64,000 nt of DNA, taken from contig NZ_CADDWH010000001.1 of the NCBI RefSeq assembly GCF_902809865.1, positions 3,162,001 to 3,226,000 on the forward strand, in the 5' to 3' direction. The position numbers and the translations under genes are program-made. This stretch comes from Halobacillus sp. Marseille-Q1614 (GTDB lineage: Bacteria; Bacillota; Bacilli; Bacillales; Halobacillaceae). The notes under the pieces were generated by a model that ran no database searches, was not told where the DNA came from, and saw only the letters and a program-made list of their open reading frames with translations. This document shows, piece by piece, positions 15,706-24,518 of the stretch. Every line of letters begins with the position of its first letter. The stretch's first letter is position 1.

Positions 15706-15969
15706 TTAAAATACCCATATATGAATCGCTACTAATGACAAGATACCTGGTATTCCTAATAAAGCCGAAGCAATCGTCGTAAAACCGTTTATAGGAATGT
15801 GAAGACCAAACTCCGCTCCAAATAAATTAATAAAAAACAATAAGACGACCGCAATAACCACTTTCATAAAAGCTTGTCCTAACCACTTAATTGGGGAAGC
15901 CGGCATTCCTACAATTAAAAGTAGAGGAATCGCCAAAGCCAATAGAAGAATAACGAGCACCGGATCCAT
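15706..15969 (-). CDS. bofA: BofA, inhibitor of pro-sigma-K processing
   Basis: 87-residue integral membrane protein of the outer forespore membrane. With SpoIVFA it inhibits the SpoIVFB protease that activates sigma-K. Two hydrophobic segments (about 5-24 and 36-55) precede a conserved C-terminal NGFTTIASALLGIPGI region. The start is ATG 15969 (MDPVLV), 6-7 nt after AGGGGG; an upstream TTG frame lies before that ribosome site. The length equals B. subtilis BofA. It follows yaaL and precedes the rRNA operon. Confidence 0.93.
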   Translation of the reverse strand: MDPVLVILLLALAIPLLLIVGMPASPIKWLGQAFMKVVIAVVLLFFINLFGAEFGLHIPINGFTTIASALLGIPGILSLVAIHIWVF

Positions 15970-16007
15970 AAAAAACCCCCTGTCCAAAAATAACTTTTCT
16001 TAATACA

Positions 16008-16036
16008 AAGTTATGTGAATGAACAAGGGGATATTC
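16008..16036 (-). promoter_or_regulatory. Candidate sigma-E promoter for bofA
   Basis: On the minus strand GAATATC (16036-16030), 14 bp, then CATAACTT (16015-16008). The -35 fits sigma-E (KMATATT type); the -10 keeps CATA and the final T but is otherwise weak. bofA is mother-cell expressed in B. subtilis. Confidence 0.35.
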
Positions 16037-16043
16037 TTATTCT

Positions 16044-16259
16044 TCAGGAAAGTGCATTAATCTTTCTATATCTGGCTTCCCTCAGCAAATAAAAATACTT
16101 CGCTTTAGCCAATGACAAATCAAGCAGGCCTTCTTCACTGGGTTCAATACTATGTTCAATAATATTTTCAAGCGTCTCCCAGTCATGCTTTAACTTTTTT
16201 ATATCCATTAAGAGCTGCTGGTCTAAAGATTTCTTCTTGGACTTCCTCTTCGTTAACAC
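16044..16259 (-). CDS. yaaL: YaaL family protein (DUF2508)
   Basis: 71-residue highly charged helical protein with a Lys-rich N-terminus and the conserved SLAKAKYFYLLREARYRK motif. It occupies the yaaL position between recR and bofA. Function unknown. GTG 16259 has AAGGGTG 8 nt upstream; the gap from recR is 15 bp. Confidence 0.82.
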   Translation of the reverse strand: MLTKRKSKKKSLDQQLLMDIKKLKHDWETLENIIEHSIEPSEEGLLDLSLAKAKYFYLLREARYRKINALS

Positions 16260-16274
16260 GGCCCATCACCCTTT

Positions 16275-16871
16275 TTATAAATCTCGTCGACCTTCCAGGG
16301 CTTTCGATAAAGTAACCTCATCCGCATATTCCAAATCTCCGCCGACTGGAAGACCATGAGCGATCCTCGTCATTCGGATTCCTGACGGCTTCACCAGCCG
16401 GGAAATGTACATCGCTGTAGCTTCCCCTTCTATATTCGGGTTCGTCGCCAGAATCAGTTCTTCAACCTCTTCGTCTTTTAACCGGTTAATTAAGCTTGCT
16501 ACATTGATATCTTCAGGTCCGATGCCGTCCATTGGAGAAATCGCCCCATGCAGGACATGGTACTTCCCGCTGAATTCTTTCATTTTCTCCATGGCGATGA
16601 CATCTTTAGGATCCTGAACGACACAGATGATGCTCTGGTCGCGTGATTCATCCTGGCAGATCGAGCAGGGATCCTGGTCGGTAATATGACCGCAATTCGA
16701 ACAGTGGGTTAACTCCCGTTTGGCATTAACGAGCGATCTGCCAAATTCTAATACATCGTCCTCTTCCATCTCGAGAACAAAAAAAGCCAGGCGGACAGCT
16801 GTTTTAGGTCCGATCCCTGGCAGCTTTGTAAAACTATCAATCAGCTTTGATATTGGTTCCGGGTAATACAT
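16275..16871 (-). CDS. recR: Recombination mediator RecR
   Basis: 198-residue repair protein that works with RecF (encoded at 49.3 kb) and RecO to load RecA at gaps. A helix-hairpin-helix ([14 protein letters not shown], about 18-31) is followed by a C4 zinc finger (C57, C60, C69, C72) and a Toprim domain ([10 protein letters not shown]...). ATG 16871 follows GGAGG. It is 11 bp downstream of ebfC, in the dnaX-ebfC-recR-yaaL run. Confidence 0.97.
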   Translation of the reverse strand: MYYPEPISKLIDSFTKLPGIGPKTAVRLAFFVLEMEEDDVLEFGRSLVNAKRELTHCSNCGHITDQDPCSICQDESRDQSIICVVQDPKDVIAMEKMKEFSGKYHVLHGAISPMDGIGPEDINVASLINRLKDEEVEELILATNPNIEGEATAMYISRLVKPSGIRMTRIAHGLPVGGDLEYADEVTLSKALEGRRDL

Positions 16872-16882
16872 GAAAATTCCTC

Positions 16883-17200
16883 CTAGAACATTCCTCCAGG
16901 CATACCTTTCGTGAATTGTCCCATAGTATCATTAGTTTTATCGTCTACTTGACGAATAACATCGTTCGTCGCTGTTATAATCAAATCCTGAAGCATTTCC
17001 ACATCATCTGGATCTACTACTTCTTCGTTGATTTCAACATCTGTAATTTCTTTTTTCCCGTTTGCGGTAACCTTAACCATTCCGCCTCCGGCTGTAGCTT
17101 CAAATGTCATTTCATAAAGCTCTTCCTGAGCCTTCATCATTTTCTTCTGCATTTTCTGCATTTGTTTCATCATATTGTTCATGTTTCCTCCACCACGCAT
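16883..17200 (-). CDS. YbaB/EbfC nucleoid-associated protein
   Basis: 105-residue dimeric DNA-binding protein of the YbaB/EbfC family (YaaK). The Met/Lys/Gln-rich N-terminal helix ([19 protein letters not shown]) is followed by a [18 protein letters not shown] core. ATG 17200 (MRGGGN) has AGGAGG 8 nt upstream, and its N-terminus matches B. subtilis YaaK. It lies between dnaX and recR, an arrangement conserved widely in bacteria. Confidence 0.93.
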   Translation of the reverse strand: MRGGGNMNNMMKQMQKMQKKMMKAQEELYEMTFEATAGGGMVKVTANGKKEITDVEINEEVVDPDDVEMLQDLIITATNDVIRQVDDKTNDTMGQFTKGMPGGMF

Positions 17201-17227
17201 GGTAAATTCCTCCTTTAATTATCTACC

Positions 17228-18937
17228 TTAATCTTGAATTTCAATTAGATCGTCACCGGCCAGCTTTCTCGCTTCTGAGATTAAAGGATCTTCTTCTCCT
17301 TCTTCCTCAGCTGCAGATGATTCTCCTTCTTGATCTTTATTATTTTTTTGTTTTCTTACATATTCTTCACGCAGCTCCTGCCATTTTTCAAATGGAATCG
17401 GAATGATCGTCAGCGGCTTTCCTATGAATTCCGCGAGCAGCGGTTCAATCGTCTGCTGATGTTCAAGCGCTAAAGAACAGTGAATATCGTAACGGAACGC
17501 TAAAATTAAAGCCTGCGGGGATGCAGCACTTGGTTTGCTGTTTAACAGCGTAGCATGCGCGGGAGCGTTTGTTTGTTTCAACCGCTCCATGAAGTTCGGC
17601 CACTGATTCTGCACTTGGACGAGATCCTCTTTAGAAGCTTCACTTAACACAATGCGAATCCGTTCATACGGAACATTATACCCGTTTCTTCCCGATCTTG
17701 CAGGTGTACGCTTCTGCTTCGGTGGTTCCTGATCTGCGGAACCTTGAGCAGCCGGCGGGTTTGCTTTTAGCCTAGCTAATTCCTGTTCGAGCTGTGAAAG
17801 TTTTTGCGACAGCTGCTTAACAGCTTCAGAATCGGCTCCGCCTGATGAAGCCGGCTGGGTATCGGCAATATTTAAAATGGCGATTTCAATAAACACTTTT
17901 GGACTGGTTGTCCATTTCATTTCCTGCTGGCACTTATTTAACTCACGGATCGTCTGCTGAATCCATGAAGCCTTGAGCTCTTCTGCTAAACTCCTTAACA
18001 TTTCATCAGGGATCGCACGCTCTAAATGATGTTCCAGGTCAGGAGCACTTTGGAATAAAAGCAGATCCCGCAAGTAGTAGATAAGATCAAATACAAACCT
18101 TCCTGGATCTTTACCCTGCTGAATTAATTCATCGATCGCCGACAAAGCGTCATTAACTCTCTGGCCATTTAAAGCCTGGATGACTTCCGACAGTTTCGCT
18201 TGAGAAACCGAACCAGTGACGGCCAGTACATCTTCAACGCTAACCTCATCTTCACTGTAAGAGATTGCCTGGTCTAAAAGGCTTAAAGCGTCACGCATTC
18301 CCCCCTCTGCGGAGAGAGCTACGATTTCCAATGCTTCTCTGGCAACATTTATTTCTTCAGCTGCCATGATTTTTTCCATCCGATCGACCATGGCCTGCTG
18401 GGTGATTCGTTTAAAATCAAATCGCTGGCATCGAGAAATGATCGTCAGCGGAATTTTGTGCGGCTCTGTCGTTGCTAAAATGAAAATCACATGCTTCGGG
18501 GGTTCTTCTAATGTTTTTAAAAGGGCATTAAAAGCTCCCATGGAAAGCATATGTACTTCATCGATAATGTACACTTTATAAGAAACAGCACTAGGGGCAT
18601 ATTTTACTTTGTCTCTAATTTCCCGTATTTGCTCGACACCATTATTGGAAGCCGCATCAATTTCAATGACATCCGAAATGCTGCCATCCTGGATTCCAAG
18701 ACAAGCCGAGCATTCGTTGCATGGCTCCTTGACGGGCGCCTTCTCACAGTTTACGGCTTTGGCAAAGATTTTCGCCGCACTCGTTTTACCGGTACCGCGA
18801 GGCCCGGAGAACAAATAAGCATGTGAGAACTTGTCTTGTTCCATTGCGTTTTGCAATGTACGGGTAATATGGGTCTGGCCTACGACATCTTCAAAATTTC
18901 TCGGGCGCCAAACACGATAAAGTGCTTGATAGCTCAT
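17228..18937 (-). CDS. dnaX: DNA polymerase III gamma/tau subunit
   Basis: 569-residue clamp-loader ATPase. P-loop GPRGTGKTS (45-53), zinc module C64-C73-C76-C79, Walker B IDEVHML near 125-131 and sensor 1 ATTEPHKIP are all intact. Residues about 365-570 form the tau extension, with a charged linker and acidic tail. It loads DnaN together with HolB. The SRP RNA and tadA lie upstream; ebfC-recR follow after 27 bp. Confidence 0.96.
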   Translation of the reverse strand: MSYQALYRVWRPRNFEDVVGQTHITRTLQNAMEQDKFSHAYLFSGPRGTGKTSAAKIFAKAVNCEKAPVKEPCNECSACLGIQDGSISDVIEIDAASNNGVEQIREIRDKVKYAPSAVSYKVYIIDEVHMLSMGAFNALLKTLEEPPKHVIFILATTEPHKIPLTIISRCQRFDFKRITQQAMVDRMEKIMAAEEINVAREALEIVALSAEGGMRDALSLLDQAISYSEDEVSVEDVLAVTGSVSQAKLSEVIQALNGQRVNDALSAIDELIQQGKDPGRFVFDLIYYLRDLLLFQSAPDLEHHLERAIPDEMLRSLAEELKASWIQQTIRELNKCQQEMKWTTSPKVFIEIAILNIADTQPASSGGADSEAVKQLSQKLSQLEQELARLKANPPAAQGSADQEPPKQKRTPARSGRNGYNVPYERIRIVLSEASKEDLVQVQNQWPNFMERLKQTNAPAHATLLNSKPSAASPQALILAFRYDIHCSLALEHQQTIEPLLAEFIGKPLTIIPIPFEKWQELREEYVRKQKNNKDQEGESSAAEEEGEEDPLISEARKLAGDDLIEIQD

Positions 18938-19091
18938 ACAACCGCTCTCCCTTTTTAGTCTCTCATCTATTATAACCGAATGTAGGAATGGAGTGAACCA
19001 TAAGAAAGACTCTGTTAATTTTCATTGATTGAGCTTAAAAGAGACGAATTCCATACCAATCACCAGGATTACATAACAGAACCTATAAAAA

Positions 19092-19124
19092 AGAACCGCT
19101 ATGAACGAAAGTCATAACGGTTCT
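19092..19124 (-). terminator. SRP RNA terminator
   Basis: GAACCGTTATGA pairs with TCATAGCGGTTC (19112-19123 with 19093-19104), followed by TTTTTT on the minus strand. Confidence 0.9.
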
Positions 19125-19140
19125 CACTTCTCATATGTAT

Positions 19141-19409
19141 ACCGTGCACCCACTGTCGATGAATCGACCCCGAGCGTTACTCATGTTCATGGCTCGACCC
19201 AGGCACTCCCGCGGCACACGAGATGGTCAGCTTACTGCTGCTTCCTTCCGGATCTGACAGGGTTCACTGGTTCTCGTTGCGCAGGACCTGAGTGTCAACA
19301 CCACTCTCATGAGGCAGACCTCGAAATCGATTCACCTCGAGTGGGAATTCGGCCTCGCTGTAGCGGATTGCGAGTACAGGGCACCGCTAATTCCCCGCTT
19401 AGCACGGTA
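19141..19409 (-). ncRNA. scr: Large signal recognition particle RNA (scRNA, 6S type)
   Basis: About 269 nt, the size of the Bacillus Alu-containing SRP RNA. On the minus strand the helix 8 tip GGAAGGAAGCAGCAGTAAGC is the Ffh-binding site. The 5' CCGTGCTAAGC pairs with 3' GTGCACGG to close the molecule. It lies between tadA and dnaX as in B. subtilis. Protein-like frames here are not real. Confidence 0.94.
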
Positions 19410-19415
19410 TTTCTA

Positions 19416-19444
19416 AGTATAGCGAGTTTTATCGAAAAATGCAA
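19416..19444 (-). promoter_or_regulatory. SRP RNA promoter
   Basis: TTGCAT (19444-19439), 17 bp, TATACT (19421-19416) on the minus strand. The predicted start, 7 nt downstream, is the 5' end of the RNA at about 19409. Confidence 0.85.
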
Positions 19445-19472
19445 TCATAAGATTTTATAAATAATTACCATT

Positions 19473-20003
<531 letters not shown>

Positions 20004-20031
20004 CATTATAGTTGAGGAAGGAGTGTCTTAC

Positions 20032-21321
20032 ATGCAGATCCATGTAGTCGCACAGGGTGAATCTGTTTATTCCATTGCTAACCTATATGAAACGACACCA
20101 AATAGTATTATTGAAGCAAACGAGCTGGAGACCCCCGGCAATTTAGTCATTGGCCAGGCGCTCGTCATTCCGATTATCGGCCAGTTTTATTTTGTTCAGC
20201 CCGGTGACAGCTTATTCGAGGTTGCAAGAAGATTCGGCACCACTGTGGAACAGCTGATCCAGGTGAATCAGCTGCAGCCGGGAGCTGTACTGCCTGTCGG
20301 TTTCAGACTTTATATTCCACAGGCTCCTAAGACCGATATTACCACAAATGCCTATATCGAGCCTTTTGGAGGGGAAGTTTCAGAAGCCTTGCAGACAGCG
20401 GCTCAAAGAAGGGCTCCTTATTTAAGTTACTTGGCTCCTTTTAGTTACCGGATTCAAACAGATGCTTCCCTGCAGGCGCCTCCACTCGATGATTTCAAAC
20501 AAATTGCACAGGCTAACGGAGCGGCTTTAATGATGGTGGTCACTAACTTAACAGATGAAGGTTTCAGTGATGAGCTCGGCCGGCAGATTTTAACCGATGA
20601 ACAGTTCCAGAACAACCTGCTCGACAATATTGTCCAGACAGCCAAGCAGGTCGGGTTTCTCGACATTCACTTTGACCTTGAATTCCTGCCCGCTGACTTA
20701 GGAGAAAATTATAATCAATTTTTAAGAAAAGCGAAACAGCGGCTTTCAAGCGAAGGACTGCTTTTATCTACGGCCCTGGCCCCTAAAACGAGCGGCGAAC
20801 AGGTGGGGCAGTGGTATGAAGCCCACGATTACGCAGCACACGGGGAGATCGTAGACTTTGTTGTATTAATGACATATGAGTGGGGCTACAGCGGCGGTCC
20901 TCCAATGGCTGTTTCTCCAATTGATCAGGTACGAAAAGTCGTCGACTATGCCGTGACCGTTATACCGCCTGAAAAAATCTTACTCGGCCAGAATTTATAT
21001 GGCTACGACTGGACCTTGCCTTTTGTACCAGGGGGCGAATTCGCAAGAGCCATCAGTCCTCAGCAAGCCATTCAAATCGCACGTGAAAATAATGTAGCGA
21101 TCTCTTATGACCAGAAAGCTCAAGCCCCGTTTTTCACATACACCGATGGAGAAGGAAAAGAGCATGAAGTATGGTTTGAAGATGCCCGTTCGATTCAGGC
21201 GAAGTTTGATTTAATCAGGGAATTGAATTTAAAAGGCATTAGCTACTGGAAGCTCGGGCTCTCCTTCCCGCAAAACTGGGAACTTTTAAACAGCCAATTC
21301 AATATCGTAAAAAATGAGTAA
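20032..21321 (+). CDS. yaaH: Spore cortex/coat glycosidase, LysM-GH18 (YaaH/SleL type)
   Basis: 429-residue spore protein with two N-terminal LysM modules (about 2-46 and 51-95, each with the QGESVYSIA or QPGDSLFEVA start), then a glycoside hydrolase family 18 domain. The catalytic stretch is FDLEFLPAD-like (HFDLEF near 217-222), with ending ISYWKLG. Relatives hydrolyse cortex fragments during germination. ATG 20032 has AAGGAG 8 nt upstream; the GTG at 20023 overlaps that site. It ends at a strong terminator; yaaI, its B. subtilis neighbour, is absent. Confidence 0.93.
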   Translation: MQIHVVAQGESVYSIANLYETTPNSIIEANELETPGNLVIGQALVIPIIGQFYFVQPGDSLFEVARRFGTTVEQLIQVNQLQPGAVLPVGFRLYIPQAPKTDITTNAYIEPFGGEVSEALQTAAQRRAPYLSYLAPFSYRIQTDASLQAPPLDDFKQIAQANGAALMMVVTNLTDEGFSDELGRQILTDEQFQNNLLDNIVQTAKQVGFLDIHFDLEFLPADLGENYNQFLRKAKQRLSSEGLLLSTALAPKTSGEQVGQWYEAHDYAAHGEIVDFVVLMTYEWGYSGGPPMAVSPIDQVRKVVDYAVTVIPPEKILLGQNLYGYDWTLPFVPGGEFARAISPQQAIQIARENNVAISYDQKAQAPFFTYTDGEGKEHEVWFEDARSIQAKFDLIRELNLKGISYWKLGLSFPQNWELLNSQFNIVKNE

Positions 21322-21325
21322 ACTT

Positions 21326-21360
21326 AAAAAGACAGCCTTTTATACCAGGGCTGTCTTTTT
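21326..21360. terminator. Bidirectional terminator
   Basis: AAAAAGACAGCC (21326-21337) pairs with GGCTGTCTTTTT (21349-21360). It ends yaaH and the convergent DUF3891 gene. Confidence 0.9.
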
Positions 21361-21363
21361 ATC

Positions 21364-22128
21364 TTACTCGGGAATAAACCTTACTTCCCGCTCATGGACG
21401 TCTGCTTCCTGGTAAGCATCGGTAAGGCCTTTGTTTTTAATATCTTCTTTGTTGACCAGGCGGTATGGGATGCGTACATTAAACGGATGCTCAAATGGAA
21501 ATGGATCGAGTGTTACGTGCATTGGATCCGGCCATTTAGGCATAATTCCGTTTGGAGCTCCATCAAATTTCTGGCGGAATCCATTTTTAAACCATTTGAT
21601 TTCATCTTCTTTATCAATACCGGGCTCCTGCATACACACATAAAGAGATATATCATCACAAAACTGAAGCCGATCAAAGTGGAGCTGATAAATATCCGGC
21701 GGGACCTCCATCTTCATCTTTTTAGCCAGTTTGCGGCACCGCTCTTCTTCTTCTTTAAGAAAACGAAGAACCAATGGGTCGTCACTGTCTTTTGAAAAAA
21801 ACGACTGATAGTGATTGCTGCACAAAATCCCTGCATAATAAGACCGATCAGCGACTTCTTGAATCCCCTGCTGATAAGCCTTCAATTTTTCTTCGACTGG
21901 ATAATCGACAAAGGAATAAGGCCGCTGCTTCTCATCATTCCATAACGGCGATTGATCCAGAGGAATCCACGCCCGGTCATGCTGGGAAATCGCCCAGTCA
22001 GCTTCTTCACGCAGTTTAGAACGAAGCAAGAACTTATTCCTCCAGTGAAGGACGATCTCTCCGGAAACCAATGCATGATCATGCTGAGCAATCATTAAAA
22101 AGTGGTTCTCCTGCTCGTTTACAATCAT
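21364..22128 (-). CDS. DUF3891 family protein
   Basis: 254-residue soluble protein. The N-terminal AQHDHALVSGEIVLHW and the RAWIPLDQSP segments are the hallmarks I associate with DUF3891. Conserved His and Asp residues suggest metal binding, but no activity is known to me. ATG 22128 (MIVNEQEN) is 9 nt after AGGGG. It is the first gene of the accessory block and is monocistronic. Confidence 0.7.
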   Translation of the reverse strand: MIVNEQENHFLMIAQHDHALVSGEIVLHWRNKFLLRSKLREEADWAISQHDRAWIPLDQSPLWNDEKQRPYSFVDYPVEEKLKAYQQGIQEVADRSYYAGILCSNHYQSFFSKDSDDPLVLRFLKEEEERCRKLAKKMKMEVPPDIYQLHFDRLQFCDDISLYVCMQEPGIDKEDEIKWFKNGFRQKFDGAPNGIMPKWPDPMHVTLDPFPFEHPFNVRIPYRLVNKEDIKNKGLTDAYQEADVHEREVRFIPE

Positions 22129-22190
22129 CGATAACACCCCTGCTAAAACTCGTAATAATTATATTATAGTTGAACTTTACTCTATAAACA

Positions 22191-22224
22191 AAAGCCGCCA
22201 AGGAGGCTGATCCTTAGCGGCTTT
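22191..22224 (-). terminator. Terminator after the PfpI-family gene
   Basis: AAAGCCGC (22191-22198) pairs with GCGGCTTT (22217-22224), extended by AAGGA/TCCTT inside; TTTTGTTTA follows on the minus strand. Confidence 0.8.
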
Positions 22225-22247
22225 CTTCCTTATAGGATAGGACAGCT

Positions 22248-22763
22248 TTATTTATTTAACAGTTTTAGAGCTTCACTGTTAAAGGCTGGAAGATCATCAG
22301 GCTGGCGGCTTGTGACAAGCTGATCCCCGCATACGACAACTTCCTCGTCTTTAAAGTTCACTCCGGCATACTCCATATCGACAGCAATCGATTTGAAGCC
22401 GGTGGCTGTACGGCCTTCTAATGTTTTTGCTGTAATTAACAGTTGTGGTCCGTGACAGATAGCAAATACAGGCTTTTTCTCATCCATAAAGTGCTTTGCA
22501 AATTTAACAAATTTCTCATCCCCGCGCAGCTGATCCGGAGAGAATCCACCTGGAATAAACAGCGCATCAAAATCCTGCGGCTGTACATCATCAATGGATT
22601 TATCAATCGTTACAGTTGTTTCTCCCTGTTTACCTTTAACTTCTTTACCCGCTTCCCATTCAATAGTAGTTATTTCATGGCCTTGTGTTGAAAAAGCGTC
22701 GGCAGGCTGAGTATACTCTACATCTTCAAACATGGAAGTCATAACACATGCAATCTTACTCAT
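22248..22763 (-). CDS. PfpI/DJ-1 family stress protein (YfkM-like)
   Basis: 171-residue type 1 glutamine-amidotransferase-like protein. The nucleophile elbow AICHGPQ has C103-H104, and FIPGGFSPD carries the conserved glycines. Members are described as general stress proteins and debated deglycases or proteases. It resembles B. subtilis YfkM (GSP18), a sigma-B regulon member. ATG 22763 follows AAGGAG. A sigma-B-type promoter candidate is visible 50 nt upstream. It is monocistronic. Confidence 0.87.
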   Translation of the reverse strand: MSKIACVMTSMFEDVEYTQPADAFSTQGHEITTIEWEAGKEVKGKQGETTVTIDKSIDDVQPQDFDALFIPGGFSPDQLRGDEKFVKFAKHFMDEKKPVFAICHGPQLLITAKTLEGRTATGFKSIAVDMEYAGVNFKDEEVVVCGDQLVTSRQPDDLPAFNSEALKLLNK

Positions 22764-22812
22764 ATCGGTACCACTCCTTGATTGATTTGTTTAATAAAGT
22801 CACAGAAGTTAT

Positions 22813-22837
22813 GTTCCCCCATGTGGCAAAATTAAAC
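22813..22837 (-). promoter_or_regulatory. Candidate sigma-B promoter
   Basis: On the minus strand GTTTAA (22837-22832), 13 bp, GGGAAC (22818-22813). This fits the sigma-B pattern GTTTAA-(12-15)-GGGTAT with two changes in the -10. Confidence 0.45.
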
Positions 22838-22856
22838 ATTTCAATACGGCCACCTT

Positions 22857-24161
22857 TTACGTGTAATTTTGCATAGAAAAAGTCTGAAATGCGGTCTGCT
22901 CCTGGTTTTTGTACAACTCTTTACCAGCAATCGTATTAATAATATGCACATTCCGCTGAACAGATAATCCTAAATTCGTTGCCCCTGCTCCATGAGAAGG
23001 AACGAGATTCGTCAGTGTGAAAAAGTGGCGGCTGCGCGGTTCTTTAAAAACGAGCTGGTAATCACGGGTGACTTTATACGCTTTTTCATCATCCCATTCG
23101 ATCTTGTCTTTAAATCGTTCCATAAACCATTCAGGGATATGCGGCTTATACCCAGTCGCCAAAATCACTTTCTCCGTCTGATACGTATATTCCAGTTCCT
23201 CCTGCCATTGTTCACAGTGAAGCTTATACCCGCTGCTGCTTTTCTCGATCGATTTCACCTCGGTCATAGGATTAATCGTCACGCGGCTGTCCTGTCCTCC
23301 GGCGGTTTTGTGGTACAAGTTCGTATAAAGACGGGTCAGGGTATCAGGGTCAATTCCTTTTCGCAGTGCGCCAAGCGTCTCCAGGTTTTTCTGCCTCTGC
23401 TCAAAGCTTAATGAATGATAATAATCGACATATTCCGGGGTGAAAAACTCCTGGGCAAACTTCGCCTGATCCAGTTGAAACAGCCCGCCTGTTCTTGAAA
23501 GCAGCGTCAGTTTCATATCATTACGTCTTTGTTCTTCTAACAAATCTAATAATATTTCTAACGCACTCTGCCCGGAACCTACCACGGTTACATCTTTTGC
23601 GTGAAGCAGCTGTTCCCTTTCATACATATAACGGCTCGTGTGAATGACATCTTCTTCTGGCAGGCCATCCATTCCATCAAGAATAAGCGGTTTGCTTCCT
23701 GTTCCCATGACCACGTGCTTAGCAAAATGGCTTTTTCTTCTTCCCGTATCGATCTCTTTCGTAACCACTTCATAAAAAGCTTCCGGATGATCAATCACAT
23801 CAATGACCTGATGATGGAAATAAATGTCATCCAGCTGTCCGGCGACCCACTGTAGGTAATCGTTGTATTCCTGTCGCGGAATTTTAAAATGCTGATGAAA
23901 GAAAAAAGGAAACATCCGATTATGTTCATATAAGTAGTTCATAAATGTATAAGGGCTTTTAGGGTCTGCAAATGTAGCTAAATCGGCAATAAACGGCACC
24001 TGTAAGTCCATCTTTTCGATAAGCATTCCCGGGTGCCAGTTGAATTCTGGAGTTTCATCAAAAAATATTCCTTTTAAGTCGGTCTGATCCAATAATGCGG
24101 CCAGTCCTAAATTATATGGACCAATCCCAATCCCAATGACGTCGTATAATGGTTTCGACAA
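22857..24161 (-). CDS. Lysine/ornithine N-monooxygenase-family flavoprotein (IucD-like)
   Basis: 434-residue flavoprotein of the SidA/IucD/PvdA family, which hydroxylates side-chain amines of lysine or ornithine for hydroxamate siderophores. An FAD motif GIGIGPYNLGLAAL is near residues 10-23, the NADPH motif VVGSGQSALEIL near 192-203, and the C-terminal ATGYKPHIPEW and NLGLSVQRNVHI are typical. TTG 24161 has AAGGAAG 8 nt upstream; GTG 24170 overlaps that site. No other siderophore gene and no clear Fur box is nearby. The substrate (lysine versus ornithine) cannot be told from sequence. Confidence 0.85.
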   Translation of the reverse strand: MSKPLYDVIGIGIGPYNLGLAALLDQTDLKGIFFDETPEFNWHPGMLIEKMDLQVPFIADLATFADPKSPYTFMNYLYEHNRMFPFFFHQHFKIPRQEYNDYLQWVAGQLDDIYFHHQVIDVIDHPEAFYEVVTKEIDTGRRKSHFAKHVVMGTGSKPLILDGMDGLPEEDVIHTSRYMYEREQLLHAKDVTVVGSGQSALEILLDLLEEQRRNDMKLTLLSRTGGLFQLDQAKFAQEFFTPEYVDYYHSLSFEQRQKNLETLGALRKGIDPDTLTRLYTNLYHKTAGGQDSRVTINPMTEVKSIEKSSSGYKLHCEQWQEELEYTYQTEKVILATGYKPHIPEWFMERFKDKIEWDDEKAYKVTRDYQLVFKEPRSRHFFTLTNLVPSHGAGATNLGLSVQRNVHIINTIAGKELYKNQEQTAFQTFSMQNYT

Positions 24162-24280
24162 GTTCTTCACTTCCTTTTGGCGCTGCTCCTTCTATTATGT
24201 TCAAAATCCTGATGTCTAGCGCAGCTTTTTCCTATGTAATTTCTATATTAGCACAAACGAGGGATAGGATAATCGCGATA

Positions 24281-24296
24281 TGTTTCACGTGAAACG
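24281..24296. other. parS-like ParB/Spo0J binding site
   Basis: TGTTTCACGTGAAACG differs from the consensus TGTTNCACGTGAAACA by one base and is an almost perfect 16-bp palindrome. It lies in an intergenic gap 28 kb from oriC, the kind of distance at which B. subtilis parS sites are found. Confidence 0.8.
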
Positions 24297-24317
24297 ACAG
24301 AACAAAGGCTTAAAGTG

Positions 24318-24425
24318 CCCTGGTAGACACGAAACGCATAAGCAAAACGGCCGGAGGAAGGCGGCCTTCCCTTTTAGCAGGCCGGATTACTTATGACGCG
24401 AGTGTCTGGGCGCTGGAGCTGGATG
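24318..24425. repeat. Family B intergenic repeat (single copy)
   Basis: AGACACGAAACGCATAAGCA near 24328 pairs imperfectly with ACTTATGACGCGAGTGTCT near 24390-24408. It matches the reverse complement of the tandem repeat at 38.8-39.05 kb. It lies between the monooxygenase gene start and the acsA terminator. The rest of the 24162-24480 gap holds only this and the parS-like site. Confidence 0.75.
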
Positions 24426-24475
24426 TTGCTCTTTTAAACACATATATCCACAGCTTGGAATTTTATAATTTCCTA

Positions 24476-24513
24476 GACAAAAAGAAAGCGCACAGCGTAA
24501 GAAGCTGTGCGCT
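24476..24513 (-). terminator. acsA terminator
   Basis: AGCGCACAGC (24487-24496) pairs with GCTGTGCGCT (24504-24513); TTTCTTTTT follows on the minus strand, just after the acsA stop. Confidence 0.9.
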
Positions 24514-24518
24514 TAGTC

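Noticed and set aside
24162-24290. Fur box upstream of the N-monooxygenase gene
   Set aside because: No GATAATNATTATC-like palindrome could be found.
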